The notes under the pieces are model-generated. The model had not been told where the DNA came from. It ran no database searches and saw only the letters and a program-made list of their open reading frames with translations. DNA of 64,000 nucleotides from Raineyella sp. LH-20 (lineage in GTDB: Bacteria; Actinomycetota; Actinomycetes; Propionibacteriales; Propionibacteriaceae), in contig NZ_CP137003.1 in NCBI RefSeq assembly GCF_033110965.1, positions 1,550,001 to 1,614,000 on the forward strand, read 5' to 3'. The stretch's first letter is position 1. Each line of letters begins with the position of its first letter. Made by a program: the position numbers and the translations under genes. This document shows positions 29,507-37,835 of this stretch, piece after piece.

Positions 29507-30397
29507 TCATGGGCTGCGCAACGCCCGGCGTCCGGGGATGGCCACCCGGATCACGATGCTCGCCGCAATGACCAGCGCGATGCCGGCCCATTCGGTCCCG
29601 ACCAGTCGCTGGCCCAGCACCACCAGCCCGGCCATCGCGGCGACGGCAGGCTCCAACGACATCAGGACGCCGAAGACGTTCGGTGCGATCCAGCGCAGGG
29701 CGATGTTCTCCAACGAGTACGGGACCACCGAGGAGAGCAGCGCGACACCCAGGCCTCGGCCCAGCACCTGCCCGCCGAGCAGTCGGCCGCCGGCATCGAC
29801 CAGCCCCCAGGGGGTCACCAGCACCGCGGCGATCAGCATCGCCCAGGCCACCCCGTCGATCCCCTCGAAGTGCCGGGCCGTGTGCCCCGACGCGAGGATG
29901 TACATCGCCCAGCCGGCCCCCGCCAGCAACGCCAGGCCGATGCCGACCAGGTCCAGCTGCGTCCACGGGGTCCACAGTGCTCCGGAGATCAGCAGCACCC
30001 CGGCCAGCGCCAGCGCCACCGCGAGCAGGTCGCGTACGCTCCGCGAGGTCGCCGCGGCCAGGGTCAGCGGGCCGAGGAACTCCAGCGTCACCGCGACTCC
30101 CATCGGCAGTCGGGCGACCGCACCGTAGAAGGCCGAGTTCATGGCGGCCAGACTCAGCCCGAACCAGAGGACCACCCACCAGTCGCGGGCCCGGTGGCCG
30201 CGCCAGGAGGGACGTACGGCGACCGCCAGGATCACCGCTGCCAGGGTGAGTCGGAGCAGCACCGACCCCATCACGCCGGCCAGCGGGATCAGCGTCACGG
30301 CCAGAGCACCGCCGAACTGCACCGAGAGGATCGAGCCGAGCACGAGGGTCGGGGCCCACGCCGGTGTCGGGCGGGCTCGGCGATCCATGCCCGCCAT
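29507..30397 (-). CDS. EamA/RhtA-like DMT-family transporter
   Basis: 296 residues with ten hydrophobic helices and two EamA halves, close to the RhtA amino-acid/threonine exporters. Seen: SVQFGGALAVTLIPLAG near the start, LLRLTLAAVIL, SAFYGAVARLPMGVAVTLEF (the first-half EamA motif) and SSVVPYSLENIALRWI, VFGVLMSLEPAVAAMAG in the second half. ATG 30397 or ATG 30388 could start it. It is divergent from the Kef-type antiporter across a spacer holding a 23-bp tandem array. Substrate not known. Confidence 0.88.
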   Translation of the reverse strand: MAGMDRRARPTPAWAPTLVLGSILSVQFGGALAVTLIPLAGVMGSVLLRLTLAAVILAVAVRPSWRGHRARDWWVVLWFGLSLAAMNSAFYGAVARLPMGVAVTLEFLGPLTLAAATSRSVRDLLAVALALAGVLLISGALWTPWTQLDLVGIGLALLAGAGWAMYILASGHTARHFEGIDGVAWAMLIAAVLVTPWGLVDAGGRLLGGQVLGRGLGVALLSSVVPYSLENIALRWIAPNVFGVLMSLEPAVAAMAGLVVLGQRLVGTEWAGIALVIAASIVIRVAIPGRRALRSP

Positions 30398-30477
30398 CCT
30401 GCCACCGGCCGTACGTGACCGGACGCGCGGTGCGGCGGTCCGGGCCCGCCGGCGCAGGGTGTATGGGCGCCGGCCGG

Positions 30478-30592
30478 CCTGAGCCCATGGAGCCGGTGGA
30501 CCTGAGCCCATGGATCCGGCGGACCTGAGCCCATGGAGCCGGCGGACCTGAGCCCATGGAGCCGACGTACCCGAACCCATAGAATGGAGCAC
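30478..30592. repeat. 23-bp tandem array in a divergent promoter region
   Basis: Four units start at 30478, 30501, 30524 and 30547, consensus CCTGAGCCCATGGAGCCGGC plus GGA, and a fifth, diverged unit runs 30570-30592. Each contains the palindrome CCATGG. The array fills the middle of the 276-base spacer between the divergent EamA and antiporter genes. Confidence 0.85.
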
Positions 30593-30673
30593 CGGGTGGC
30601 ATCCTGGCCGGCCGGCGTCGTCGGCCCGCCGCCCGTGGCCCCGGCGGCCTCCTCGGAGTGGGGGTGCGCAGGG

Positions 30674-32272
30674 ATGGACACGGCGGTCATCTACCTGGCG
30701 ATCACCTTCGCACTGGGTTTCGGGGCGACGGCCGTGCGGCTGCCCCCACTGGTCGGCTTCCTCGCCGCCGGGTTCGTGCTCCGTGCGCTGGGGGTCGGTG
30801 TGCTGCCTGCGCTGCCGGTGCTCTCCGACCTGGGCGTGATGATGCTGATGTTCACCATCGGCCTCAAGCTCGACGTACGCACCCTGCTGCGGAAGGTGGC
30901 CTGGGGGACCGCGCTGCCGCACATGGTCTTCAGCACTCTGATCGGGGCGGGGTTCCTCGGACTGCTGGCCCTGATCGGGGCGCCGATGCTGCGCGGGGCC
31001 GACGCCCGGCCGCTGTTGCTGCTCGGCTTCTCCCTGTCGTTCTCCAGCACGGTGTTCGCGGCCAAGCTGCTCGAGGAGCGCTCCGAGGACGGCTCCCTGT
31101 ACGGGCGTACGGCGCTCGCGATCCTGGTGTTGCAGGACATCGTGGCGGTCGGCTTCCTGGCGGCCCGGGAGGGGTGGCAGCCCGACCCGCGGATCCTCGT
31201 GCTGGTGCTGTTGTGGCCGGCGACCCTGCTGCTGCGCCGGCTGTGGGACCGGGTGGGCCACGACGAGCTCCAGGTGCTCTTCGGCATCGCCGTCGCGCTG
31301 GTGCCGGGAGCTTGGCTGTTCGCATGGGCCGGTGTCAGCGGTGACCTCGGTGCGCTGGTGATCGGCCTGCTGCTCGCCCCCTCGAAGCGGGCCACCGGGC
31401 TGGCCGCCGCCCTGTTCAGCATCAAGGAGGTGCTGCTGGTCGGCTTCTTCCTGACTATCGGCACCCTGCATCCGCTCACTCTGCCAGCGGTGCTGATGGG
31501 CCTGGCGCTGCTGGTGCTGCTCCCGGTCCAGGCATTGCTCTACGTCCTCCTGCAGCGGCTCTTCGGGCTGCGCAACCGCACCGCTGTGCTGTCGGGATTC
31601 ATCCTCGGCACCTTCTCCGAGTTCGGGCTGATCGTCGCCTCGTACGTGGTCGGCCAGGGCGTGCTCGGCGAGGACTGGCTGACCGCTCTGTCGATCGCCG
31701 TCGCGGGCAGCTTCATCGTCGCCTCGATCGCGAACCGCCGCGGCACCCGGCTGATCGCCTGGCTCGCCGACGCGCTGCCGACCCGCGCCACGGTGCGGAT
31801 CATTCCCGAGGACCGCCCGGTCGCCCTCGGCGACGTCCGGGCGATCGTGCTCGGCATGGGCCGGATCGGCGCATCGGCGTACGGCCATCTCTCCCGCGGG
31901 TACGGGCTGAGTGTGGTGGGGGTGGAGAACGACCTCGACCGGGCCGCCGACCTGCAGCGCCGGGGGATGAACGTCATCGTCGCCGATGCCACCGACGCGG
32001 AGTTCTGGCAACGCCTGCACCCCGGTCGGACCGTGGCGATCGTGGTGCTGGCGATGCCCGAGCACGGCTCGAACGTCTACGCGCTGCACCTGCTCGAGGG
32101 CAGCGGGTACGACGGCACCGTCGCCGTCGTCGCGCACAACGACGACGATGTCCGCGAGATCCGGGAGCTGGGGGTGGAGGCGGTGTTCCACCTGTACGAC
32201 GGCGCGGGCGACAGCCTGGCCGACCGGGCCGCCGTCCAGGCCGGGGTCAAGCGGGCCGACGGGACGGACTGA
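30674..32272 (+). CDS. Kef-type cation:proton antiporter with RCK-N (TrkA-N) domain
   Basis: 532 residues of the CPA2 family. About twelve membrane helices occupy residues 1-380, starting MDTAVIYLAITFALGFGA, with SFSLSFSSTVFAAKLLEE, GVSGDLGALVIGLLLAP and GTFSEFGLIVASYV in conserved core positions. A cytosolic Rossmann RCK-N domain follows (IVLGMGRIGASAYGHLS, GVENDLDRAADL). It likely exchanges K+ or Na+ for H+ under nucleotide gating. The ATG at 30674 has only a close GCAGGG upstream; a longer in-frame extension would translate the 23-bp repeats and is rejected. Confidence 0.9.
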   Translation: MDTAVIYLAITFALGFGATAVRLPPLVGFLAAGFVLRALGVGVLPALPVLSDLGVMMLMFTIGLKLDVRTLLRKVAWGTALPHMVFSTLIGAGFLGLLALIGAPMLRGADARPLLLLGFSLSFSSTVFAAKLLEERSEDGSLYGRTALAILVLQDIVAVGFLAAREGWQPDPRILVLVLLWPATLLLRRLWDRVGHDELQVLFGIAVALVPGAWLFAWAGVSGDLGALVIGLLLAPSKRATGLAAALFSIKEVLLVGFFLTIGTLHPLTLPAVLMGLALLVLLPVQALLYVLLQRLFGLRNRTAVLSGFILGTFSEFGLIVASYVVGQGVLGEDWLTALSIAVAGSFIVASIANRRGTRLIAWLADALPTRATVRIIPEDRPVALGDVRAIVLGMGRIGASAYGHLSRGYGLSVVGVENDLDRAADLQRRGMNVIVADATDAEFWQRLHPGRTVAIVVLAMPEHGSNVYALHLLEGSGYDGTVAVVAHNDDDVREIRELGVEAVFHLYDGAGDSLADRAAVQAGVKRADGTD

Positions 32273-32301
32273 GCCCCGTCGGGTGCAATCCCGTCGGGGC
32301 T
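32272..32301 (+). terminator. Hairpin overlapping the antiporter stop codon
   Basis: AGCCCCGTCGGG (32272-32283) pairs with CCCGTCGGGGCT (32290-32301) with one mismatch and a six-base loop. The stem starts on the last base of the stop codon. Likely terminator; no U-tract. Confidence 0.55.
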
Positions 32302-32334
32302 ATCCCTTCGGCCCGTCCTGTCGGCCCGTGCCCG

Positions 32335-33267
32335 TCAGTCGATCGTGATGGCGATCTTGCCGCGGACGTGGCCGGTCATGCTGAGCCGGAAGGCATCGGC
32401 CAGACGTTCCAGCGGGAACGTCTCGGCAACGTCCACCCGCAGCCGGCCATCCTCCAGCATCGTCGCCAGGGTGGCGAGGTCGTCGGCGTCCGGGCGCACC
32501 CAGATCCACTGGCCGCCCTCGGCCAGCACCCCGGCGTCCGCGATCGAGGCGTGCCGCCCGCCTTCGGCGAGGACCGCGAGGGTCGCGTCGAGCACGCCGC
32601 CGATGAAGTCCGCGACCACGTCGACCCCGCCCGGGACCAGGGCGCGGACCGCATCGGCCAGCCCGTCCCCGTACGCCACCGGCTCGGCGCCGAGCGCCCG
32701 CACCCGCTCCGCGCTCGCCGGGGAGCAGCTGGCCAGCACCCGGGCGCTCAGGGCATGGGCGATCTGGACGGCGGCCGACCCGACGCCGCCGGCGGCGTTG
32801 TGGATCAGCACCGTCTCGCCGCGCTGCAGACCCAGCCGGGTCAGTGTCTGGTAGGCGGTGAGGCCGGCCAGCGGTACCCCCGCCGCCTCGGGCCAGGACA
32901 GCCCGGCGGGCTTGCGGGCGAGGTGGCGGACGGCGACCGTGACGTACTCCGCCATCGTGCCGCCGTGCACGTAGTCCTTGCGGGCGTAGCCGATGACCTC
33001 GTCCCCGACGGCGTACTCGGGCACGTCGATGCCCACCCGCTCGACCACGCCGGCGACGTCCCAGCCCGGCACCACCGGGAACCGGATGTCCATCAGGCCG
33101 TCCAGGCCACCCGCCATCAGCTTCCAATCCACCGGGTTGACCCCGGCCGCCTTCACCCGCACCAGCACCTCGCCGGGCCCGACCTTGGGCAGCGGCATGT
33201 CCACCAGGCGCAGCACCTCGGGTCCGCCGTAGGTGTCGTACGTCATCGCGCGCATCGTCTCAGCCAT
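32335..33267 (-). CDS. Quinone-oxidoreductase-like NADP-dependent MDR enzyme
   Basis: 310 residues of the zinc-free medium-chain reductase group. Seen: MRAMTYDTYGGPEVLRL, VKAAGVNPVDWKLMAGG (the family signature), PGWDVAGVVERVG and the NADP loop HNAAGGVGSAAVQIAHA. No zinc ligands at the catalytic site. Such enzymes reduce quinones or enones. ATG 33267 with AGGATGGG upstream; the first 14 residues of a longer frame look non-coding. Convergent with the Kef antiporter. Confidence 0.9.
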   Translation of the reverse strand: MAETMRAMTYDTYGGPEVLRLVDMPLPKVGPGEVLVRVKAAGVNPVDWKLMAGGLDGLMDIRFPVVPGWDVAGVVERVGIDVPEYAVGDEVIGYARKDYVHGGTMAEYVTVAVRHLARKPAGLSWPEAAGVPLAGLTAYQTLTRLGLQRGETVLIHNAAGGVGSAAVQIAHALSARVLASCSPASAERVRALGAEPVAYGDGLADAVRALVPGGVDVVADFIGGVLDATLAVLAEGGRHASIADAGVLAEGGQWIWVRPDADDLATLATMLEDGRLRVDVAETFPLERLADAFRLSMTGHVRGKIAITID

Positions 33268-33351
33268 GCGCCCATCCTGCCTCGGGGGACCGACATCGCG
33301 GTCCGGCACGCCTGAGGCGACCCTCCCGGGTCGGGCCGCAGGGCGTGTCGA

Positions 33352-33906
33352 TCAGCCGGCCAGCGCCTCCAGTCCGGCCAGCGCCTGGTCCAGGTCGGGG
33401 GCCACCACGAGCCGCTGCACCGCCGCTCCGCGGATGAAGCCGGCCTCGGCCATCCCCCGGACACTGGCCAGGAACGGGTCCCAGAAGCCGCCGAGGTTGA
33501 GGAAGCCGACCGGCTCGTCCAGCACGCCGAGGTAGCTCCAGCTCCACACCTCGACGATCTCCTCCAGGGTGCCCAGCCCGCCCGGGATCGCCAGGAATGC
33601 ATCGGAGAGCTCGGCCATCAGTGCCTTGCGCTCGTGCATCGTCCCGACCACGCGCAGTTGGGTGAGGTCGTGGCGGCCCCACTCCCGCTGGATCATCGCC
33701 TCGGGGATGACGCCGATCACCTCACCGCCCGCATCGAGCGCGCCCTGCGACAGGGCGCCCATCAGACCGGCCCCACCGGCGCCGTAGACCAGCCCGATGC
33801 CGCGGCGGGCCAGCTCGGCCCCGACGTCGTACGCCGCGCTCCGTAGCGCGGGGTCGGTGCCGTCGCTGGCGGCGGCGAAGACGGCGAGGCGGCGCAGTGG
33901 GCTCAT
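33352..33906 (-). CDS. LOG family protein (cytokinin riboside 5'-monophosphate phosphoribohydrolase type)
   Basis: 184 residues with the lysine-decarboxylase-like Rossmann fold. Seen: LVYGAGGAGLMG and the signature PGGLGTLEE, the substrate-binding site for AMP-type nucleotides. LOG enzymes remove ribose 5-phosphate from N6-modified or plain purine nucleotides. ATG 33906 has CAGAAT six bases upstream and no Shine-Dalgarno. The following 256-base spacer (upstream of this gene) contains repeats and inverted repeats described separately. Confidence 0.9.
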   Translation of the reverse strand: MSPLRRLAVFAAASDGTDPALRSAAYDVGAELARRGIGLVYGAGGAGLMGALSQGALDAGGEVIGVIPEAMIQREWGRHDLTQLRVVGTMHERKALMAELSDAFLAIPGGLGTLEEIVEVWSWSYLGVLDEPVGFLNLGGFWDPFLASVRGMAEAGFIRGAAVQRLVVAPDLDQALAGLEALAG

Positions 33907-33945
33907 GGACCGATTCTGCCCACAGCCGGCGCGTGCATCATCTCG

Positions 33946-34128
33946 GTGAGCCGAATCTGACACCTCAGCGCGTGCGACCGAGAGCGGGATCCGGCCGATC
34001 CGCGCCATGGCGCGGTTTCTCCGCACGGAGCGGGCCGCCGGTCGGATCGAGCCGCCAGATTCGGCTCACGTTCGGCGGGCACTCGTCGCGGGATCGCGCG
34101 TTCGGCGGGCACTCGTCGCGGGATTGTG
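33946..34128. repeat. 14-bp inverted repeat pair and a 30-bp tandem duplication
   Basis: GTGAGCCGAATCTG (33946-33959) is repeated inverted as CAGATTCGGCTCAC (34056-34069), 96 bases apart. Directly after, a 30-bp unit beginning CGTTCGGCGGGCACTCGTCG repeats at 34069 and 34099, with a partial third. All lie in the spacer between the LOG gene start and the lysE stop; no gene is seen in it. Confidence 0.75.
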
Positions 34129-34162
34129 TGTCTGGCGGGCGACCGCCGCCGAAATCCGTGCG

Positions 34163-34768
34163 TCAGGCCGCGAGCGCCAGCTTGCCGGCCAGGCCGAGCA
34201 TCATCACGCCTACCCCGGCGTCGATCCACCGCCAGGTCGTCGGCCGGCTCAGCGGCCCGGACAGCGCCCGGGCACCGAAGCCGAGGATGACGAACCACAG
34301 GATGCTGGCCGACACGGCGCCAGCGGTGAAGATCCACCGCCCCGGGTCGCCGAACCGGTTGGCCAGGTTGCCGAGCAGCACCATGGTGTCCAGGTAAGCC
34401 TGCGGGTTGAGGTAGGTCGCGGCGAGGATCGCCAGCAGGACCGTACGTGTCGTCCCCGTGCCGGTGGCCACCATCGCCTTCGGTCGGGCGGCGGAGCGGA
34501 ACGACATCACCGCATAGCCGAGCAGATAGGCCGCCCCGACCCAGGCGAGCACCTCCATCACCAGCGGGTGCGCGGCGGCGAGCACGCCGACCCCGGCGGT
34601 GCCCGAGGTGATCAGCACGATCTCGCTGAGGATGCAGACGAGCACGACCAGACCCACGTGGTCACGGCGGATCCCCTGCCGCATCACCATCGTGTTCTGC
34701 GCACCGATCATCGCGACGAGCGTGAAACTCGCCACGAACCCGGTCGCCCAGACGCCGATCCCGATCAT
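34163..34768 (-). CDS. lysE: LysE/ArgO-family basic amino acid exporter
   Basis: 201 residues with six hydrophobic helices. The LysE motif IGAQNTMVMRQG is clear near residues 21-32, and ATYLNPQAYLDTMVLLG is the conserved fourth-helix motif. It would export lysine or arginine when the cell has too much. ATG 34768 follows GGAGG. Divergent from a LysG-type regulator through a 130-bp spacer, as in Corynebacterium, so the pair probably works as an inducible export switch. Confidence 0.92.
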   Translation of the reverse strand: MIGIGVWATGFVASFTLVAMIGAQNTMVMRQGIRRDHVGLVVLVCILSEIVLITSGTAGVGVLAAAHPLVMEVLAWVGAAYLLGYAVMSFRSAARPKAMVATGTGTTRTVLLAILAATYLNPQAYLDTMVLLGNLANRFGDPGRWIFTAGAVSASILWFVILGFGARALSGPLSRPTTWRWIDAGVGVMMLGLAGKLALAA

Positions 34769-34871
34769 CCTGCACCTCCGTCGTTCCGCGCCGGAGCGGC
34801 CGGCCGACCGGGTTCCCCGTCAGGTCCCAGATCCGACGCTAGAGCGGCCCGAAGAGTAAGACAAACGTGTG

Positions 34872-34892
34872 ATTCTGCAGCTGCATTAGAAT
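34872..34892 (+). promoter_or_regulatory. lysG leaderless promoter with palindrome, lysE-lysG spacer
   Basis: TAGAAT (34887-34892) lies six bases before the lysG ATG, consistent with transcription starting at the start codon. It overlaps an imperfect palindrome: ATTC, then TGCAGCTGCA (34876-34885), TTA, GAAT. This may be the LysG operator for both genes; the assignment is inferred from position and symmetry. Confidence 0.5.
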
Positions 34893-34898
34893 TTCTTC

Positions 34899-35852
34899 AT
34901 GAACTTCGAGCAACTCAGGGCCCTGTTGGCGGTGGTCGACGAGGGCACGTTCGAGGCGGCCGCAGACGAGTTGCGCGTCTCGCCGTCGGCGATCAGCCAA
35001 CGGATCAAGGCGTTGGAGGCCTCGGTCGGCCACGTCGTCGTGCGGCGTACGGTGCCCTGCACGGCCACCGAGGCGGGCGCGGTGGTGCTCCGGATGGCGC
35101 GCCAGGTCGCCCTGCTGGAGATCGAGACGCGGGAGGCACTGGGAGCCGACGATCCGGGTCTGGAGGGCCCGGGACAGGCGGTCCCCGGTCGGGCGATGCT
35201 GCCGTTGGCGGTCAACGCCGACTCGCTGGCCACCTGGTTCCGGCCGGTGCTGCGGGAGGCCGCCGACTGGCGCGACACCATCCTGCGGCTGCAGTTGGAG
35301 GACGAGGAACACACCAGCGATCTGCTCCGTGGTGGGGACGTGGTCGGAGCGGTCACCGCCGCGCCGCGGGTGGTCGCCGGATGTCGTACGGAGAAGCTCG
35401 GCGTGATCCGCTACCAGCCGGTCGCCTCGCCCGATCTGCTGGAGCGGCACACCCGGCTGCGCGGCGGACGGCGGATCGTCGAGTGGAGCCGGATGCCGGT
35501 GCTGCGCTACGGGCCCAAGGACGACCTGCAGAACAAGTTCCTTCGCGCCCGGGGCGTCGAGCAGCTGCCGGTCGCCCACCAGATCCCGTCCTCGGAGGCC
35601 TATCTGGAAGCCGCCCGCGCCGGGCTCGGTTGGGGCCTCGTCCCCGAGGTCCAGATGCGGTGGGCGCTCGACGACGGGTCACTGCGGATCGTGGTGCCGG
35701 ACAGCGAACGCGACGTGCCGCTCTACTGGCAGGTCTGGAAGCTCGGCTCCTCGCGGCTGGAGCGGCTCACCGCGGCGGTACACCGGGCTGCGGCGTCCTT
35801 GGGGCCGGCGGGGTCGGCCTCGGCGGGGGCCACGGCGGGCTCGCCCGGCTGA
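34899..35852 (+). CDS. lysG: LysR-type regulator of basic amino acid export (LysG/ArgP)
   Basis: 317 residues. HTH within the first 60 (EAAADELRVSPSAISQRIKAL), then a ligand-binding domain with LPLAVNADSLATWF and SSEAYLEAARAGLGWGLVPE, both characteristic of ArgP/LysG. It should activate lysE when lysine, arginine or histidine is plentiful. The last 20 residues are Gly/Ala/Ser-rich and end near a repeat array. The ATG lacks a Shine-Dalgarno (leaderless promoter). Confidence 0.93.
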   Translation: MNFEQLRALLAVVDEGTFEAAADELRVSPSAISQRIKALEASVGHVVVRRTVPCTATEAGAVVLRMARQVALLEIETREALGADDPGLEGPGQAVPGRAMLPLAVNADSLATWFRPVLREAADWRDTILRLQLEDEEHTSDLLRGGDVVGAVTAAPRVVAGCRTEKLGVIRYQPVASPDLLERHTRLRGGRRIVEWSRMPVLRYGPKDDLQNKFLRARGVEQLPVAHQIPSSEAYLEAARAGLGWGLVPEVQMRWALDDGSLRIVVPDSERDVPLYWQVWKLGSSRLERLTAAVHRAAASLGPAGSASAGATAGSPG

Positions 35853-35886
35853 CCTGGAGCGGACCCGTCCGGGGGTGGGCTCCTCC

Positions 35887-35993
35887 GCTGCCCTCGCCGG
35901 GGCGCTGCCCTCGCCGGGGCGCTGCCCTCGCCGGCGGCGCTGCCCTCGCCGGGGCGCTGCCCTCGCCGGCGGCGCTGCCCTCGCCGGCGGCGC
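35887..35993. repeat. 17/18-bp tandem array after lysG
   Basis: GCTGCCCTCGCCGG starts at 35887, 35904, 35921, 35939, 35956 and 35974, giving steps of 17, 17, 18, 17 and 18. It fills the space between the convergent lysG and RibD-C genes. Confidence 0.85.
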
Positions 35994-36003
35994 CCGGGGC
36001 CGG

Positions 36004-36564
36004 TCACACCCGGCCGGGCCGCACCGCGTACGTCAGGTGGGCGAACTGGCCGTAGCGCTGTGCCGACACCAGGTGCAGGCGCTGTGGGCCGACGTCGCGG
36101 GGGAGCAGTGGTTTCCCGCCGGCCAGCGTTGCCGGTGCGATCGACACCTGGAGCTCGTCCAGCGCGCCAGCGTCCAGGAACTGCCCGGCCAGGTCGCCGC
36201 CGCCGACCACCCACAGGATGCCGTCGCCGACCACCTCCGCCAGTGTCGACAGGTGGTCGGCGACCGGGCCGGAGAGGAACCGTACGTCGACGCCGGCCGG
36301 CACCGGCAGGTCGCGGTGGGTGAAGACGAACAGGGGGTTGGTGCCCATCGTGGGTGCCCAGCGCTCGGGGTGCTCCAGCATCTCCTCGTGGTGCAGCACC
36401 CACTCGTACGTCGTGGAGCCGCAGACACCGGCCCGGGCGGTGGCGATGAACTCCAGCGGATCGGGTCCCTCCTCGCCCTCGACGTCGAACAGCCACTGCA
36501 GGTCGTCGTCGGGGCCGGCGAGGAAACCGTTGAGCGTGCTCGCGGTGTAGAAGACCGTACGCAT
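36004..36564 (-). CDS. Dihydrofolate reductase/RibD-C-domain family protein
   Basis: 186 residues. Seen: YTASTLNGFLAGPDDDLQWL, a family N-terminal motif, GVCGSTTYEWVL, GILWVVGGGDLAGQFLDAGAL and a C-terminal LDELQVSIAP. It is a second member of the same broad family as the protein at 19557-20165 but clearly different in sequence. NADPH binding is expected, substrate unknown. ATG 36564 has TACCGT five bases upstream. Divergent from alanine dehydrogenase. Confidence 0.86.
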   Translation of the reverse strand: MRTVFYTASTLNGFLAGPDDDLQWLFDVEGEEGPDPLEFIATARAGVCGSTTYEWVLHHEEMLEHPERWAPTMGTNPLFVFTHRDLPVPAGVDVRFLSGPVADHLSTLAEVVGDGILWVVGGGDLAGQFLDAGALDELQVSIAPATLAGGKPLLPRDVGPQRLHLVSAQRYGQFAHLTYAVRPGRV

Positions 36565-36654
36565 GCTCCACGGTAACCACGGAAACCCCCGCGGCGACAG
36601 GGGGTGCCGGGGCAGAATCGGTCCCGTCCCTGCAGGATGGCCGAAGGAGCGACG

Positions 36655-37773
36655 ATGCTCATCGCGGTGCCGACCGAGATCAAGTCCGAGGAGTACCGGG
36701 TCGCCGTCACCCCTGCCGGTGTCCGGGAGTTGCTGGCCGACGGCCACCAGGTGGTCATCCAGTCCGGCGCCGGGCAGGCGTCCGACATCTCCGACGAGGA
36801 CTACCGGCGGGTCGGCGCACGGCTGACCGATGACGTCGATGCGCTGTGGCACGAGGCGGGCCTGATCTGCAAGGTGAAGGAGCCCCAGCCGACCGAGATC
36901 GCCCGGCTGCGCGAAGGGCAGCTGCTCTTCGCCTACCTGCACCTGGCGCCGGACGAGGCGCAGACCCGTGCGCTGATGGCGTCCGGAGCCAGCTGTGTGG
37001 CGTACGAGACCGTCACCGACGACCGCGGGCGGCGGCCGCTGCTGGCGCCGATGTCGGCGGTCGCCGGACGGCTGTCGGCCCAGGTCGGGGCGCGGCTGCT
37101 GGAGGGGATCCACGGTGGTCGCGGCCTGCTGATGGGCGGTGTGCCGGGCGTGCCGGCCGCCCGGGTGCTGGTGCTCGGCGCGGGGGTGGTGGGCAGCAAC
37201 GCCATCCGGGTGGCCCTGGGGATGGGGGCCGACGTGACCGTGCTGGACGTCGACCTGGACATCCTGGCCCACCTGGACGCCCGGTTCGGCGCGGCGTTGA
37301 CCACTCGGCACTCCTCCCGGCTGGCGGTCGAGGAGTCACTGGCCAGGGCCGACCTGGTGATCGGGGCGGCGCTGGTGCCGGGGGCCCGTACGCCGCAGTT
37401 GGTCTCCTCCGAACAGCTCGACCTGATGCCGGCCGGATCGGCGGTGGTCGACGTGGCGATCGACCAGGGCGGATGCTTCGCGACGAGCCACCCCACCACC
37501 CACCACGACCCGACCTACTGGGCCGGTCACGTGCTGCACTACTGCGTCGCCAACATGCCCAGCGCGGTCGCGGCCACCGCCACCCGGGCGCTGGCCAACG
37601 CCACCCAGCCCTACCTGGTACGTCTGGCCAACGGGGGCGTCGACGGGCTGCTCACCGACCATGCGCTCCGCACCGGCCTCAACGTCCACCGCGGCATGGT
37701 CACCAACACCGCCGTCGCCGACGCACACGGGTTGCCCCACGTCCGCGCCGACGAGGCCCTGCTCGACGACTGA
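36655..37773 (+). CDS. ald: Alanine dehydrogenase
   Basis: 372 residues, normal for NAD-dependent L-alanine dehydrogenase, which converts alanine to pyruvate, ammonia and NADH. Seen: [20 protein letters not shown] with the substrate-binding Arg, VKEPQPTE with the catalytic Lys, [10 protein letters not shown] with His, the Rossmann motif [20 protein letters not shown], and [22 protein letters not shown] is preceded by GAAGGAG at about six bases. It could feed pyruvate to the oxidoreductase encoded elsewhere in the window; the genes are not linked. Confidence 0.96.
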   Translation: MLIAVPTEIKSEEYRVAVTPAGVRELLADGHQVVIQSGAGQASDISDEDYRRVGARLTDDVDALWHEAGLICKVKEPQPTEIARLREGQLLFAYLHLAPDEAQTRALMASGASCVAYETVTDDRGRRPLLAPMSAVAGRLSAQVGARLLEGIHGGRGLLMGGVPGVPAARVLVLGAGVVGSNAIRVALGMGADVTVLDVDLDILAHLDARFGAALTTRHSSRLAVEESLARADLVIGAALVPGARTPQLVSSEQLDLMPAGSAVVDVAIDQGGCFATSHPTTHHDPTYWAGHVLHYCVANMPSAVAATATRALANATQPYLVRLANGGVDGLLTDHALRTGLNVHRGMVTNTAVADAHGLPHVRADEALLDD

Positions 37774-37835
37774 CTCGGCAGGCGTCGAACAGGGCCTCGG
37801 ACCGTCGACCCGGACGGCCGACCCGGGCAGTCGGC

